From positions 558,001 through 622,000 of the forward strand of contig JAGKQI010000103.1 of assembly GCA_018806915.1 (NCBI GenBank): a stretch of DNA of 64,000 nucleotides, in the 5' to 3' direction. Below the pieces are notes generated by a model. It saw only the letters and a program-made list of their open reading frames with translations, was not told where the DNA came from and did no database searches. The translations under genes and the position numbers were made by a program. Positions within the stretch are counted from its first letter, which is position 1, and each line of letters starts with the position of its first letter. Of this stretch, positions 52,642-62,366 are shown in pieces. The DNA comes from Phytophthora colocasiae (taxonomy: Eukaryota > Oomycota > Peronosporomycetes > Peronosporales > Peronosporaceae).

Positions 52642-52829
52642 TAACGGCCAGATAACCGTTAAATCCGATTAATTTCCTTACGTTTTCCAAGTATAACGAC
52701 CCGCTTTTGGCGAAACGACAAAGTAGAACTTCAAGGGCAACTTGTATCTGCACGAAATGTGGCTGATTCAACACAGGATTCATTTGCGTCACTTTGGCAA
52801 AGACTACGATGTCTAGCACACATGTGGCG

Positions 52830-52845
52830 CTCATTTTGCAACGTA
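52830..52845 (+). promoter_or_regulatory. Oomycete initiator element
   Basis: GCTCATTTTGCAACGT fits the known oomycete core promoter GCTCATTYYNCAWTTT at 14 of 16 positions; only the two bases CG near its end differ. It points to transcription on the plus strand starting at about the TCA. The next downstream coding candidate on that strand is the small secreted protein at 53167. Confidence 0.55.
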
Positions 52846-53166
52846 CCCAACTTACACGATGTGATGGAAGTTTAGCTACTGCTTTAGCTGCAGCTGCAAA
52901 GACCCAGAGGTGAGACTTCCCCTACATTTGACCAGCGTCTTCTGTGTGCAGCGATCACTGCTGCTTGCGGTTGTCGCAGAGCCGTCATTCCTACTGTCTA
53001 CGCTGCGCACAGGTGTCCGCAGCAGCAGCAGATGGCCGTTCGCGACTTCGGTTGATGGGGACGCCCGTCGTTTACTCCACTTTGTCCGCCACGCCTTAGC
53101 TTTCGGTACCTGCAGCTTGATGGTCACTTGCTTGCTTTTCAGTCATTGCCCACGCTGTTTACGGTA

Positions 53167-53388
53167 ATGCCGGTCAAGAGAGCGCTTCTGGCCTGCGTCG
53201 TCCTGTTGAACGCCACGTTAGTGTCATCTTCTTGCCCTTTGATTACCCGCGTAGTCGCGACTATGGACCATTGTGCAGACCACTGCGGTAAACAAGTTCA
53301 TGTAGGGGCGGAACAAAACGCTTTGGGCTGTAAGCAAGGTACTAGTAGGTGTCAACAATCGGGAAGTACGCTAGTCTCTCCTCTATAA
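53167..53388 (+). CDS. Candidate small secreted Cys-rich protein
   Basis: The protein has 73 residues. The N-terminus (KRALLACVVLLNATLVSS) is a good signal peptide with a cut before SCPL. The mature ~52 residues have five Cys (SSC, DHC, DHC, LGC, SRC) and no domain I know. A plus-strand initiator lies at 52830. A GTGAGA donor at about 52909 and a CTTGCTTTTCAG acceptor ending at about 53149 would remove most of the 5' leader, including short upstream ORFs. An odd Cys count means one would be free, or the protein pairs, or the model is incomplete. An effector-like role is possible but not shown. Confidence 0.45.
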   Translation: MPVKRALLACVVLLNATLVSSSCPLITRVVATMDHCADHCGKQVHVGAEQNALGCKQGTSRCQQSGSTLVSPL

Positions 53389-53498
53389 TATCAACTCAAG
53401 AGCGATACAAGCTGGTGACAAAGTAACTTTTGAGACCTTCCTCGTCTCTTTTATCTATGCAAAGGAATTGAGCTGCTCAATTCTTACACGAAATATGA

Positions 53499-54811
53499 TC
53501 AGTGGATCGTCCGGTAGACGTAGCGGTGGCCGCGGAACTTGAGGATGAACACGGCGGCGAGAGTCGCACAGACGCAGCCCGACACGAAGAACATGACTGC
53601 AAGCGCTGTGAACGAATTGTCTTCACGGTGGGAATCTGCTTCAGCAACGAATGATTCCACTTCTTCAAGATAATGCGCTGCTGGATCCTGACGCGTGATG
53701 TCCTCGGAGGTGTCTTTGATCGGATGGTCTTTCGCTTCCTCCTTGAACGGCACAATGCCGAAGACGGACCCTCCGTAGACCGATTTCTCCTCCCACACGA
53801 GCTCTTCGTCACTGATGTCTGGCTCCATAAAGGCACAATCTGCCTCAATACCAAGGTTGTTCTTGCCGCGAACGATCTTGAAGAAGCCATTCATGCCCCA
53901 GTACGTGCCCCACGAGTTGCGGATATGCCAGTACTTGACGCCGTTTTCTTCTCCCCAACCGACAATTTCCACGTCGTGGTCAATGTCCATGAAGCCCGTC
54001 TTGTCCTCCAGGATACCGGCCTTGTACTCGTAAGTGAACTCGTCACTGCAGGCAATGCCACACGTGATAGGGCCACCTTTGATAATCTCTTTCATCATAG
54101 CCAGCTCGCCGGACAAGTGACCGTGGCTTTTAGCGCGATAACGCACCACCTTTGTAACTGGGAAGCATTGCGGCACCTTCTTGCTCTCAGGAGTGTACAT
54201 GCAGCTACAAAAAGCCAAATTAGTATTTGAAAACTCTCAATAATTTCAAGAAAGATAACGTACTTCATGCAATATCCGTGCGGTGGACAAGTACCGTTGG
54301 TGTCTTGAAACTTGGTGTGGTCCGTGGCGTTGTACGGCAGGCAAGACTCGTCCGGTAGTCCGTAGCGTTTCATGAACTCGTAAACATCAGCAGCTTCACC
54401 ACCATCGCAGCCAGCAGAGAGACCATGACCTGGTGCACAATTGAGGAAGCTCTGACGTCCGAGCATCACGTCTGCTCCAGTGTATTTGCGTCGCTTATTG
54501 AGGATCTTGATACGGTCCTGGGCGCTCGACATGGCACCGTGGGCGAAGCACGAGCCGCAGTACTGTGGGATATGCTGGTTCCAACTGGGGACACAAAAGC
54601 CACGCTCACACCAGTCCAAATGTTTCGGGAGCTCCTCGAGTTCTTTAGATTCGTCCAATGACAAGGTTGGCAACGAATGCAGCTTCGGATGCAAATGCTC
54701 TCGGCCTTTCATGGTCCGTTTGCATCGACATCCCTCCTGCTCAGCATCGTTAAGGTGCAGTAGTGCTGAGAACACCACGACAAGTAAAGTAGCCTTGCAC
54801 ACAGATCCCAT
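53499..54811 (-). CDS. Cathepsin Z/X-like papain-family protease with C-terminal membrane anchor
   Basis: There are two exons (54811-54264 and 54204-53499), with a 59-bp GTACGT...TAG intron in phase 2, giving 417 residues. The ATG at 54811 is chosen because a signal peptide (MGSVCKATLLVVVFSALLHL) starts there; an upstream in-frame ATG is at 54847. The active-site block NQHIPQYCGSCFAHG carries the HIP motif typical of cathepsin Z just before the catalytic Cys (~85). His is in DIDHDVEIVGWGEE (~260) and Asn in HIRNSWGTYWG (~282). The propeptide is short, as in that family. Unusually, an acidic ~65-residue extension leads to a C-terminal membrane helix (ALAVMFFVSGCVCATLAAVF) and a basic KFRGHRYVYR tail. 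It would be a lysosomal/vacuolar or surface carboxypeptidase fixed to the membrane. Confidence 0.88.
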
Positions 54812-54847
54812 ATGTCCACCCCACATTTCTAATGAAGAAGATACCAA

Positions 54848-55168
54848 AAAGTGAAGGATTTGGCGGTTAGCACTTGCAACGGCGGAAGTAATTTCGAGAA
54901 TGAGAAGGAGAACTGCCAGTGCAACTGGAACTCCAGCACCAGGTACAGCAACAGACAGTTACGCTGATGCGGCGCTTCCCATACATTTTATTGGTGGTGG
55001 CGATTCGAAGAGGTGCGACGGGTACGTGGCAAGATACTCGACTTGACCAGTCGTTTTGGTCAACGTCAACTTGTCTGCACCGAAGTTTCCTACCGGTATT
55101 CCTTGTGCGCTGCGAATAGGATCGTTGGCTTATTTCCGGAATGGCATGCATGCACTATTGCTTCAGCT
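54848..55168. promoter_or_regulatory. Divergent promoter region, cathepsin Z / coiled-coil gene
   Basis: These 321 bp separate two divergent genes. No known element is recognised with confidence. Confidence 0.4.
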
Positions 55169-55795
55169 ATGGACGTCACAGAGAGTGATGACTACCACAC
55201 GCGCATCGCTTATGCTCGAGAAGAGAAGATCAGCGTCGAGCAACAGCTACAAGCCACGCAGAGTGACATTGCGGAAGTGATGACTGCGGCGGAGCAGCTT
55301 ACGGTCGAAGCTTGTGCGCTTGATCTTCGACGCAAAGAGCTGGAGGAAGATGAAGCAGCACTAGTCGCGTCAGAAGCAGTTGCAGTGCAAAACAGAGTAC
55401 TAGCAGAGAAGAAGTTAATGGACGTTGGTGGCTATGAATGTATTGTACGAATCCTACGAAAAGATCTACAGAAGGCCAAGTTGGAGATCATGGACACTGA
55501 AGGAAAGTATTTTTTTTCTTGTCAACAAGCTAACAAAATGATAACATTTTAATGGATAGATGAAACAAGGGATCTGATCCACGAAGAGCTTCAGCTTCGA
55601 GCGCAGATCGCTACCATGACGGAGAGTTTAGCCAGTGCTCTGAAGAGCGTCGAGAAGCTGCAACAAGAATGCGCCGTCGCAGCCGAAAGTAAACGCCAGA
55701 CTGACGATAAATTGCGTCAATTATCCCAATTCCTTAACCAGGCACTCTCCCCGCCTAGTACCGTTCGGCCAGCATCACCAACCTCTCTGCATTAG
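55169..55795 (+). CDS. Short coiled-coil protein
   Basis: There are two exons: 55169-55506 and 55570-55795. The 63-bp intron uses GTATTT and an AAG acceptor that keeps the frame, giving 187 residues. Nearly the whole protein is a charged coiled coil (EEKISVEQQLQATQSDIAEV ... LDLRRKELEEDEAALVASEA ... ELQLRAQIATMTESLASALK) with a short Pro/Ser tail. No domain name can be given. The frame is open further upstream to 55013, but the ATG at 55169 begins the acidic MDVTESDDY start that leads into the coil. A structural or adaptor role is only a guess. Confidence 0.6.
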
Positions 55796-55964
55796 ATGCC
55801 ACTTCAACTTGAACTTTTACTTACTTCATAATGTCACTTTAACAACCGATGAAATGTTACTTCAAATACTTACTTTTAGATCTTTTTCATCGGCAGCCAT
55901 CACATTGACAAAAAGCAGCAAAACTCGTCACCTTTCTCTTCGTTCTTTATCGCTAGCAGACGCC

Positions 55965-57065
55965 ATGGATAAGTACCGGCGTGTGGAGAAGCCTCGACGT
56001 GAGGAACAGACGGCGCAAGTAGAGCCCAATGAGATCCGGATCACACAGCAGGGTAAAGTACGGAGTTATATCTCGTACGCCAATGGACTCTTTGCTGTAA
56101 GTTGTTTTTTTAATATTTTTTTTTATAATTTCATTATTATTTATAAAGTTTTATGTGATGATACGCAGGAGAAAAGTGAACGTCGTGTAGTGCTGAAGGC
56201 TATGGGTAATGCGATCAGTAAGGCTGTGACAGTGGCGGAGATCCTTAAGCACCGCGTAGCCAATCTGCACCAGGTGACGCGTATTTCTTCCATCGAGACG
56301 GTGGACGTGTACGAGCCATTGGAGGAAGGACTTGATCGCATCGAAACCACGCGCCACATCCCTGGCATCTCCATTCAACTCTCACTGGACGAACTGGATC
56401 GAGACGACCCTGGATATCAAAGTCCCATTCCGCAAGATCAAGTGACAGCAGGATCACCATCTTTCCATGACGGACGGGAGTTCAGGAAGGCTGGAGGCCA
56501 TAGCAGACGTTCAGGACGTAATGGTGGACGAGGTGGGGCAGCTGAACGTGTTGTTGAGGAGGTTACTGAAGAGGAAAAGGTGGAAACTGACCAGCAAACT
56601 CCTGGAGAAGGAGCTACAACCAATAGTACGCCGACGACCCGTGGAAAGCGAGGCAAGGGAAGGGGTCGGGGACGTAGCGATAGCAATGGAGGGCGAAGCA
56701 GAAAGTCACATGGAAAAACTCCCACTGAGGAAGGAGATGAACACGCAGAAGCAAGTAGCGCAGTGGAGCAACAAATAGAGAGCGAGACACCACCTACGTC
56801 GTCGAACCGGAAGAATGGGCGTGGAAGGAAAGCAAAGAAAGTGACAAATAATGACGAGGAGGAAAAACCCGCAGGAGAAGGTGAAGGTGGGGATGAACGC
56901 CGTGAAAATGGTCAGGTGAATGGTCAAGGCGGTAAGGGCCGACATTACGGTCGTGGTCGTGGCCGTGGTCGAGGACGTATCCGTGGAGGACGTGGTGAGA
57001 GCAATGGACATGATGGAAATGTTGCGTCAGCAGCTACCACTACTACGGACGCGTCTACAGCTTAG
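55965..57065 (+). CDS. Alba-domain RNA/DNA-binding protein with RGG tail
   Basis: There are two exons: 55965-56096 and 56169-57065. The 72-bp intron (GTAAGT...GCAG) is a multiple of three without a stop, so an unspliced reading is also open, but the spliced form has the domain continuous. The protein has 342 residues. Residues ~18-115 are an Alba fold (NEIRITQQGKVRSYISYANG ... RRVVLKAMGNAISKAVTVAE ... RVANLHQVTRISS). The rest is low-complexity with Arg-Gly clusters, the largest being GRGRGRGRGRIRGGRG near the end. Alba-RGG proteins bind RNA and are found in translation and stress granules. It is convergent with eIF3c across ~485 bp. Confidence 0.85.
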   Translation: MDKYRRVEKPRREEQTAQVEPNEIRITQQGKVRSYISYANGLFAVSCFFNIFFYNFIIIYKVLCDDTQEKSERRVVLKAMGNAISKAVTVAEILKHRVANLHQVTRISSIETVDVYEPLEEGLDRIETTRHIPGISIQLSLDELDRDDPGYQSPIPQDQVTAGSPSFHDGREFRKAGGHSRRSGRNGGRGGAAERVVEEVTEEEKVETDQQTPGEGATTNSTPTTRGKRGKGRGRGRSDSNGGRSRKSHGKTPTEEGDEHAEASSAVEQQIESETPPTSSNRKNGRGRKAKKVTNNDEEEKPAGEGEGGDERRENGQVNGQGGKGRHYGRGRGRGRGRIRGGRGESNGHDGNVASAATTTTDASTA

Positions 57066-57550
57066 TAATTTTCTGCCTCTTACGATTTACCTGGGGGAAG
57101 GATTCATGTTGGTTGGGAGTTCGTATTGCTGGCAACAAGTGAAGAAGACAACTTCGAACAAGCTGAAAAGAGCACATAAAGAAAACAAAAATGATAGCGA
57201 TTGATCCATCGTTAGGGACTAGCAAGAGAATTGGTTGTGAAGTGCATGAATTGTTTCGTAGTATTACCGCACCAAGCACGGTTAGACCGACAGATTAATA
57301 CTAACACTACATTTCCGGAGCCCAACCTTCCTGCCAGCGCAATGCCGCAAAGAGTTCAAACGGAAGGAGGCGTCCCGCAACGACAACTTGGCTCGATAAC
57401 TACAAAACTATCGTAATTTAGCCAAACTGCAACGTGCTATTCATTCTCCGTCCGCCTATACGCAAAGGTTTTGCGGTGTGAGGATTTGATCTACCTCAAA
57501 GCCTCCCAACACGGGATCCCATTGCGTACCCCTCAACATGCGACTATCTT
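57066..57550. other. Convergent 3' intergenic region, Alba / eIF3c
   Basis: These 485 bp hold the 3' ends of two convergent genes. No coding or repeat feature is recognised. Confidence 0.5.
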
Positions 57551-60469
57551 CTACTGGCGCTGCTGCCTGGGACCACGACCGCCACCGCTGCCGCCGCCTC
57601 GACGAGGACGGAAGCCACCGCGTCCACCCTGGTTCTCACCACGTCGGCTGCTACTAGCGCTGAAGCCAATACGGCCACCTCCGCCACGACGACCTTCGCC
57701 ACCGCCACGGCGGTTGCCCCACTCTTCCTTGCCAGTGCCCGAGCGCAGGTCCATCATACGCTCGTTGTTCTCCACGATTTGTGATAGTTTGTCCGAGTAC
57801 TGCACCGCCAGGGTCTGCAGCGTTGAGCGCTCGGTCTTGTACAGGACAATCGCCTGCGAGGACTGGTCCCAAGCACCCTGGAGCTCCTCGTTGATCATCA
57901 TCTTGGACACAACGCTGTGCACGGTCTTGTCATCAAGCTCGAACATCTCCATGAGACGAGCGAGGCTCACCGAGTCGTACTCGGCGCTAAACGCCAGCAA
58001 GTACGTCCGCAAAGCCTCCACCTGGATCTTGTGCTGCACCATTGACTTCACACGCTGGCTCACATTGACACCAGGGAACAGATCCCACACAGGCAGACCA
58101 ACCAGAAGGTCGGCACTCTTTCGCCACGAGCCCTGAGCCAACAGCTTCGCGGCGGCAACCACGTGATCACGCGGGTTCTCAGGAGGACCCTCGAAAACAA
58201 GACGCTCGTGGAACTCAAGAAGCTTGCGGAAGGCCTTGGACACCATGCGCTTACGGTCCGACAGGCGCGAGTTCACCATGTTCGGCACCTCCAGCAGCAT
58301 CGCACTCACGAGGTGGCACGTCTCGAGCAAGTCAAGGTTGATGTGCATGTGGTACGGCACCTGGCGACGACGCTCCAGGCGCTCCTGCTCCAGGTCACGC
58401 TCGCCGTAGCGGAACGACTGCAGACCCTGGGCAAGCAGCTCCTTGGTACGGGAGCCTGTGCAGATCTCCGACAGACACGCGTGGGCCTCCCAAATGAGGC
58501 CGCAGCGGAAGGCACACAGACCGAGCTGAGCCATCATGCGGTTGAACAGAATCTGAGTAGGGATGTCCGCGTCGCCAATGTTGTCCTGGATGTGCGACAT
58601 CAGAAGCAGGTCACGAGCCTCGTGGAAACGGTCGTGCAGAGCGTGGTGGTAGATGCGGCACAGCATAGCGCGCGTCTTGGCACGGATGTCGCCGTGCTGG
58701 AAGACGAAGCGGCACACATCGCGCAGCAGCTTCTCGGCGTCCACAGGGGTCACATCCACGACGGGCTGGCCCTGGACGGAACCGGGGTGAACGGTTGACG
58801 CATCGAACTCCTTCGTCTTGATAGCGTTAGCGCTCGTGCATGCAGGGTGGAGGAACACCGGGTCACCGAACTTGGCACGCTTGGCCTGGGCCTCGAACAG
58901 GGCCGCAGCGACAGAGTCGTGTTTGTAGTAGATGAGCTCAGCACGCACAAGAGCCATGGTGGCAGCGCGTTGGGGGTCATCCTTGCGGGCATAGAACGTT
59001 TGCACACGCTCGGCAACCTCAATCAGCAGGTTCTCATCGTACAGGCGAGCAACGTACTCGCTTGCGTGCGGGTCCGTCTGCTGCAGAGCCTTAGTGTACT
59101 CCTCGGAGAGACGCTCCACGAAAGCAGCAAGGTCACCTGATACCTTAATCGTGCCCTTCTTGCCGGCCTTCGGCAACGTGTCCACAAAGTTCAGGTCCTC
59201 CTCAGCATCCTCAGCGGCGGCGGCGGCGATCTGAGCAGCAGTCACCTTCTCGCGGCCAGCACGCACAATGTCAGCCTGGTCCTCTGACGTCAGCGGAGAC
59301 AACGAGAACTCCGGGTTCTGCTCGAGAAGAGTCAGAATCGTGCACACGTTAGTCTGCACCTGCTTCCAGTGACGCGTAGACATGACACGGTCGATCTTGG
59401 ACGAGGTGTCGAACACGGACGTACCCACAAGGTACATGGTAGCAACAATCTGGCGAGCGGGGCCAAGACGACGGGCGTAGTTGGCAAGCTTGCGCATAAG
59501 GTTGAGCTGCTCCGACAGGTCCATGCCCTTCTTACCACGCATAGCCACCACTTCCTTGACACGACGGTCGAACTGGCTGGGGGAGAGCTTGAGCTCCTCC
59601 TCCACGACAACCTTCTTGGTCTCATCCTCCGATCCGCGACGGGTCTCACGCTGCTTGATAACCTTGGGACCCTTGACCCTCGTCGACTTAGTGATCACAG
59701 GCGTCTGCTTCAACCAGCGAGCACGACCCTTAGGCATGTTATCGTCATCCTCCGAAGAAGACGAAGACGACGACGATCCACTGGGCCACGACTTGTCCGA
59801 GTCATCAGAGTCGTCGTCCGATCCGGACTTGTCGTCATCACTGCTCTCGTCCTCCGATTCCGACTCCGAAGCTTCGCTGCTGTCTTCAGAAGAAGAAGCA
59901 GAGGATTCTGACTCCGATCCCTCCGATGAGGACTCAGACTCAGATGAAGAGCTCTCGTCCTCACTGGAGTCCACGGGGTTGGCACGGAAGTCGTCAATCG
60001 GCTTGCGCATAGGCTCCAGCTGCTTCTTGAGCTTGCCCTTCATACGGATGAGCGCCTTGCTGTTCTCCTTGCTCATCTTCTTCTGCTCCGCCTTGTTCTT
60101 CACCTTCTCAGCCAGGAAATCCTCCAACGCCACCATCGTACGAAGGTAGAACACCGGTAGAGCGGTGATGGTCTTCTTGGCGCGCTCAAGCTGCTTGGCC
60201 AGCTCATCGAACTCCGTCTGGATCTGCGTCCAGTCGTTGATCTTCATGTGATTCTTAATGGCTGAGCAGTTGCGCTCCATGTTCTCAAGCGCTTTGTCCT
60301 TGGCGCTCTTCACCACGCGGACTTCCTCATCTGAGTCTGAGTCCGACTGCACCGCCCAGCGAGAAGCAGCGCGCGCCGCCTGCTGCTGCGACGTCTCGAC
60401 GTCCGACACATCTGACACGTCACTTTCCTCCTCGGAAGACGAGCTGCCTGCCCAGAACCTGCTCGCCAT
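57551..60469 (-). CDS. EIF3C: Translation initiation factor eIF3 subunit c
   Basis: The protein has 972 residues in one exon. The N-terminus (SRFWAGSSSSEEESDVSDVS) and the following segment (KDKALENMERNCSAIKNHMK ... IDDFRANPV) are typical of eIF3c. A Ser/Glu/Asp-rich acidic region (~165-245) follows, then the conserved body with LNLMRKLANYARRLGPARQI-like helices. A C-terminal PCI domain (~765-880) includes VEALRTYLLAFSAEYDSVSL and LARLMEMFELDDKTVHSVVS. The protein ends in an RGG-rich tail (~916-972). eIF3c is a core scaffold of the eIF3 complex and contacts eIF1 and the 40S subunit. Length and order match the family. A cluster of ACCGGTA sites lies ~100-190 bp upstream. Confidence 0.93.
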   Translation of the reverse strand: MASRFWAGSSSSEEESDVSDVSDVETSQQQAARAASRWAVQSDSDSDEEVRVVKSAKDKALENMERNCSAIKNHMKINDWTQIQTEFDELAKQLERAKKTITALPVFYLRTMVALEDFLAEKVKNKAEQKKMSKENSKALIRMKGKLKKQLEPMRKPIDDFRANPVDSSEDESSSSESESSSEGSESESSASSSEDSSEASESESEDESSDDDKSGSDDDSDDSDKSWPSGSSSSSSSSEDDDNMPKGRARWLKQTPVITKSTRVKGPKVIKQRETRRGSEDETKKVVVEEELKLSPSQFDRRVKEVVAMRGKKGMDLSEQLNLMRKLANYARRLGPARQIVATMYLVGTSVFDTSSKIDRVMSTRHWKQVQTNVCTILTLLEQNPEFSLSPLTSEDQADIVRAGREKVTAAQIAAAAAEDAEEDLNFVDTLPKAGKKGTIKVSGDLAAFVERLSEEYTKALQQTDPHASEYVARLYDENLLIEVAERVQTFYARKDDPQRAATMALVRAELIYYKHDSVAAALFEAQAKRAKFGDPVFLHPACTSANAIKTKEFDASTVHPGSVQGQPVVDVTPVDAEKLLRDVCRFVFQHGDIRAKTRAMLCRIYHHALHDRFHEARDLLLMSHIQDNIGDADIPTQILFNRMMAQLGLCAFRCGLIWEAHACLSEICTGSRTKELLAQGLQSFRYGERDLEQERLERRRQVPYHMHINLDLLETCHLVSAMLLEVPNMVNSRLSDRKRMVSKAFRKLLEFHERLVFEGPPENPRDHVVAAAKLLAQGSWRKSADLLVGLPVWDLFPGVNVSQRVKSMVQHKIQVEALRTYLLAFSAEYDSVSLARLMEMFELDDKTVHSVVSKMMINEELQGAWDQSSQAIVLYKTERSTLQTLAVQYSDKLSQIVENNERMMDLRSGTGKEEWGNRRGGGEGRRGGGGRIGFSASSSRRGENQGGRGGFRPRRGGGSGGGRGPRQQRQ

Positions 60470-60571
60470 GGTTTTCTGTATTCAGAGGGGGAACTTCCTT
60501 TAGCGCGGGGCGGTATCAGCGTAATGATGGCTTTGGCTTGGCTGCCTGCGGACCACCGATGTTAGAAGTAA

Positions 60572-60657
60572 ACCGGTATTTACCGATGGAACAACCGGTA
60601 ATACCCGAGATAAATTTACCGGTAGAACTTGTAGTACCGGTACAATTTGTACCGGTA
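60572..60657. promoter_or_regulatory. Cluster of five ACCGGTA motifs upstream of eIF3c
   Basis: ACCGGTA occurs at 60572, 60594, 60618, 60636 and 60651, and three copies extend to the palindrome TACCGGTA. The spacing is 15-24 bp. It lies between the 3' end of the transporter gene and the start of eIF3c, within ~190 bp of the eIF3c ATG. The close, regular spacing of a palindromic 8-mer suggests a transcription-factor array. The factor is unknown. Confidence 0.5.
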
Positions 60658-60779
60658 AGGGGAAAGACCGCGCATTCGATAACGTGGCAGCCACCAGCCC
60701 GTGTGCGTCGTGCACGTATTGCAAACACGTCACAAGCTGCTTCAATCGGTTCTATTATCAGATCTACTGCTAACTGCGT

Positions 60780-62366
60780 TTACTCGGGCGAGAATGGGTC
60801 ATTGTAAGGGGCGTTTCCAGGAGAGCGGAGGTAAGTTACTCTTGTAGGGGTGTCCATCAAGGAAGAATACATTTCGCGGTCACCGTGGTCGTGTGGGATG
60901 CCGGTTTCGAGTGCGAGCTGAGCCCGGCGCTTCTCTTCGTGGTCGTGCTCGTACTTGCGCAAGTACATTGTCAGCGGGATCATCAGCACGCAGGAGAGTA
61001 GCGATATCACGTTCAGCATCGTTAAGTCACCGTTGAACAACACGTTGGAAACATACACCGCTGGGTACTCCGCCAGACTGATGACAGATCCGATCGAGAA
61101 GATAATGCCCATAAGCGAGCCCATGTTCTTGAGACCAAACGTTTTCGCAGTGAAGGCCGAGATGATCGCATACAGGAACGCACGGAATGCCGTGAAAAGG
61201 AAAAAAGACGCACACTGCAGCGGTAGATTTGGCACCAACTGGATCGCATTGTACAGTACGCCAAGCACATTCGTGAACAGCAACGCTTTCGACAGTCCAC
61301 GCGTCTCAACCAGATAGTCGATCGATGGCACAAACAGAAAGCCCAATGGTAACACGAAGCTGAACACCTTTGTGTAGAGGTAGCCGTGGTCCTGGTCGCC
61401 GTAGTTGTCCAGCAGCTTATTCGCCGTGCCAATGTAAATAGTCGCGCGCAGAACCTGCACTGCAGCATACAGCACAATGTACGCAAACTCGAACGACTTC
61501 ATCTGCTTGACAAGGTCGATGTCAACAAGTCGGTACACGACATCGTCTTCCTTCCCCATGGTAGGTGTCAACGGGGTTCTGTTCGGTGTGGTCTGCTGCA
61601 CTTCCACACTTCCATACGCTGTTTCATTAGCTTGACCATTCACCAACAATTGTTCGCGCTGCGGTGTCGAGACAACCACTCCATTGTTGTTGAAGCTGGG
61701 ATTCTTCCTCGGACGTAGGCTCTTCTCATTGAGTCCCCAAAGGAAGATCAGAACCAGGTAGACGCCTGCAGACACCACAGCCAACCCGAGGAACAACTGC
61801 CTGCGCGTCCAACCAAAGCGTTCATGAGCAGCGTACAGAACGAGAAACATGACACTGCTGCCGTCGAACAAGCAACTAATAGCTGCAAGGATCGCCGTCT
61901 GGTAACGCATGATGAGGAAGCTGGCTGGATACGATGACATCATGGTGATGCAGCCTCCAAAAGCGATCAACACGTACGCCGGCACGAAAACATCGAAGTT
62001 TTGCGAGTCAGCGACTGCAAGCATTGCCAGGCCCGAGACTTCGATGATGGCAGCCACTGCAATGGTCACGCGGGGTCCTGCGCGATCCAAGAACACGCCA
62101 ACGGGCAGTGCACCAGCGTTTATTGCCACGGAAGCCACTGCGAAGATGAGATTGAGTCGGTTTTCCTGAGCCACGCACGTGGACTCGTTCAGGTCTGTGC
62201 ACAGCTCGTGGTATTGGCCTTCTTCTTGCAGCAGCAGGAGGAGCGGCGCCCAGCCAAACACTAGACCAGTAAGGAGCAGGTCGGACGCGCATACGACCAA
62301 TACCAGCGCGATACGGCGAGGCGCAATGCGTCGCGAGCGTGTGGACACAGAGAAGGTTGGCGCCAT
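60780..62366 (-). CDS. MFS transporter, SLC43/LAT3-like
   Basis: The protein has 528 residues from the ATG at 62366. That start gives the short basic N-terminus usual for the family; the frame is open to 62498 upstream. About twelve membrane helices are visible in two halves with a ~90-residue cytosolic loop (NEKSLRPRKNPSFNNNG...). The MFS signature after helix 2 is GVFLDRAGPRVTIA. The pattern of N-terminal helices (LVLVVCASDLLLTGLVFGWA, with a lumenal Cys loop CTDLNESTCVAQENRLNLIF) resembles SLC43 large-neutral-amino-acid carriers. The substrate is inferred as amino acid and is not certain. It would lie at the plasma membrane or an endomembrane. Confidence 0.75.
   Translation of the reverse strand: MAPTFSVSTRSRRIAPRRIALVLVVCASDLLLTGLVFGWAPLLLLLQEEGQYHELCTDLNESTCVAQENRLNLIFAVASVAINAGALPVGVFLDRAGPRVTIAVAAIIEVSGLAMLAVADSQNFDVFVPAYVLIAFGGCITMMSSYPASFLIMRYQTAILAAISCLFDGSSVMFLVLYAAHERFGWTRRQLFLGLAVVSAGVYLVLIFLWGLNEKSLRPRKNPSFNNNGVVVSTPQREQLLVNGQANETAYGSVEVQQTTPNRTPLTPTMGKEDDVVYRLVDIDLVKQMKSFEFAYIVLYAAVQVLRATIYIGTANKLLDNYGDQDHGYLYTKVFSFVLPLGFLFVPSIDYLVETRGLSKALLFTNVLGVLYNAIQLVPNLPLQCASFFLFTAFRAFLYAIISAFTAKTFGLKNMGSLMGIIFSIGSVISLAEYPAVYVSNVLFNGDLTMLNVISLLSCVLMIPLTMYLRKYEHDHEEKRRAQLALETGIPHDHGDREMYSSLMDTPTRVTYLRSPGNAPYNDPFSPE

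Noticed and set aside
52514..52834. 106-residue minus-strand ORF
   Set aside because: It spans the right end of the pogo-like element at 52641, so it is a chance joining of transposon and flank, and no motif is present.
56097..56168. In-frame insertion in the Alba protein
   Set aside because: The segment has GTAAGT and GCAG borders, a T-rich body and odd residues (FFNIFFYNFIII), so it is an intron that happens to be a multiple of three without a stop.
59369..60149. Plus-strand ORFs of 180 and 222 residues within eIF3c
   Set aside because: They are antisense shadows of the acidic Ser/Asp/Glu region of a well-supported gene.
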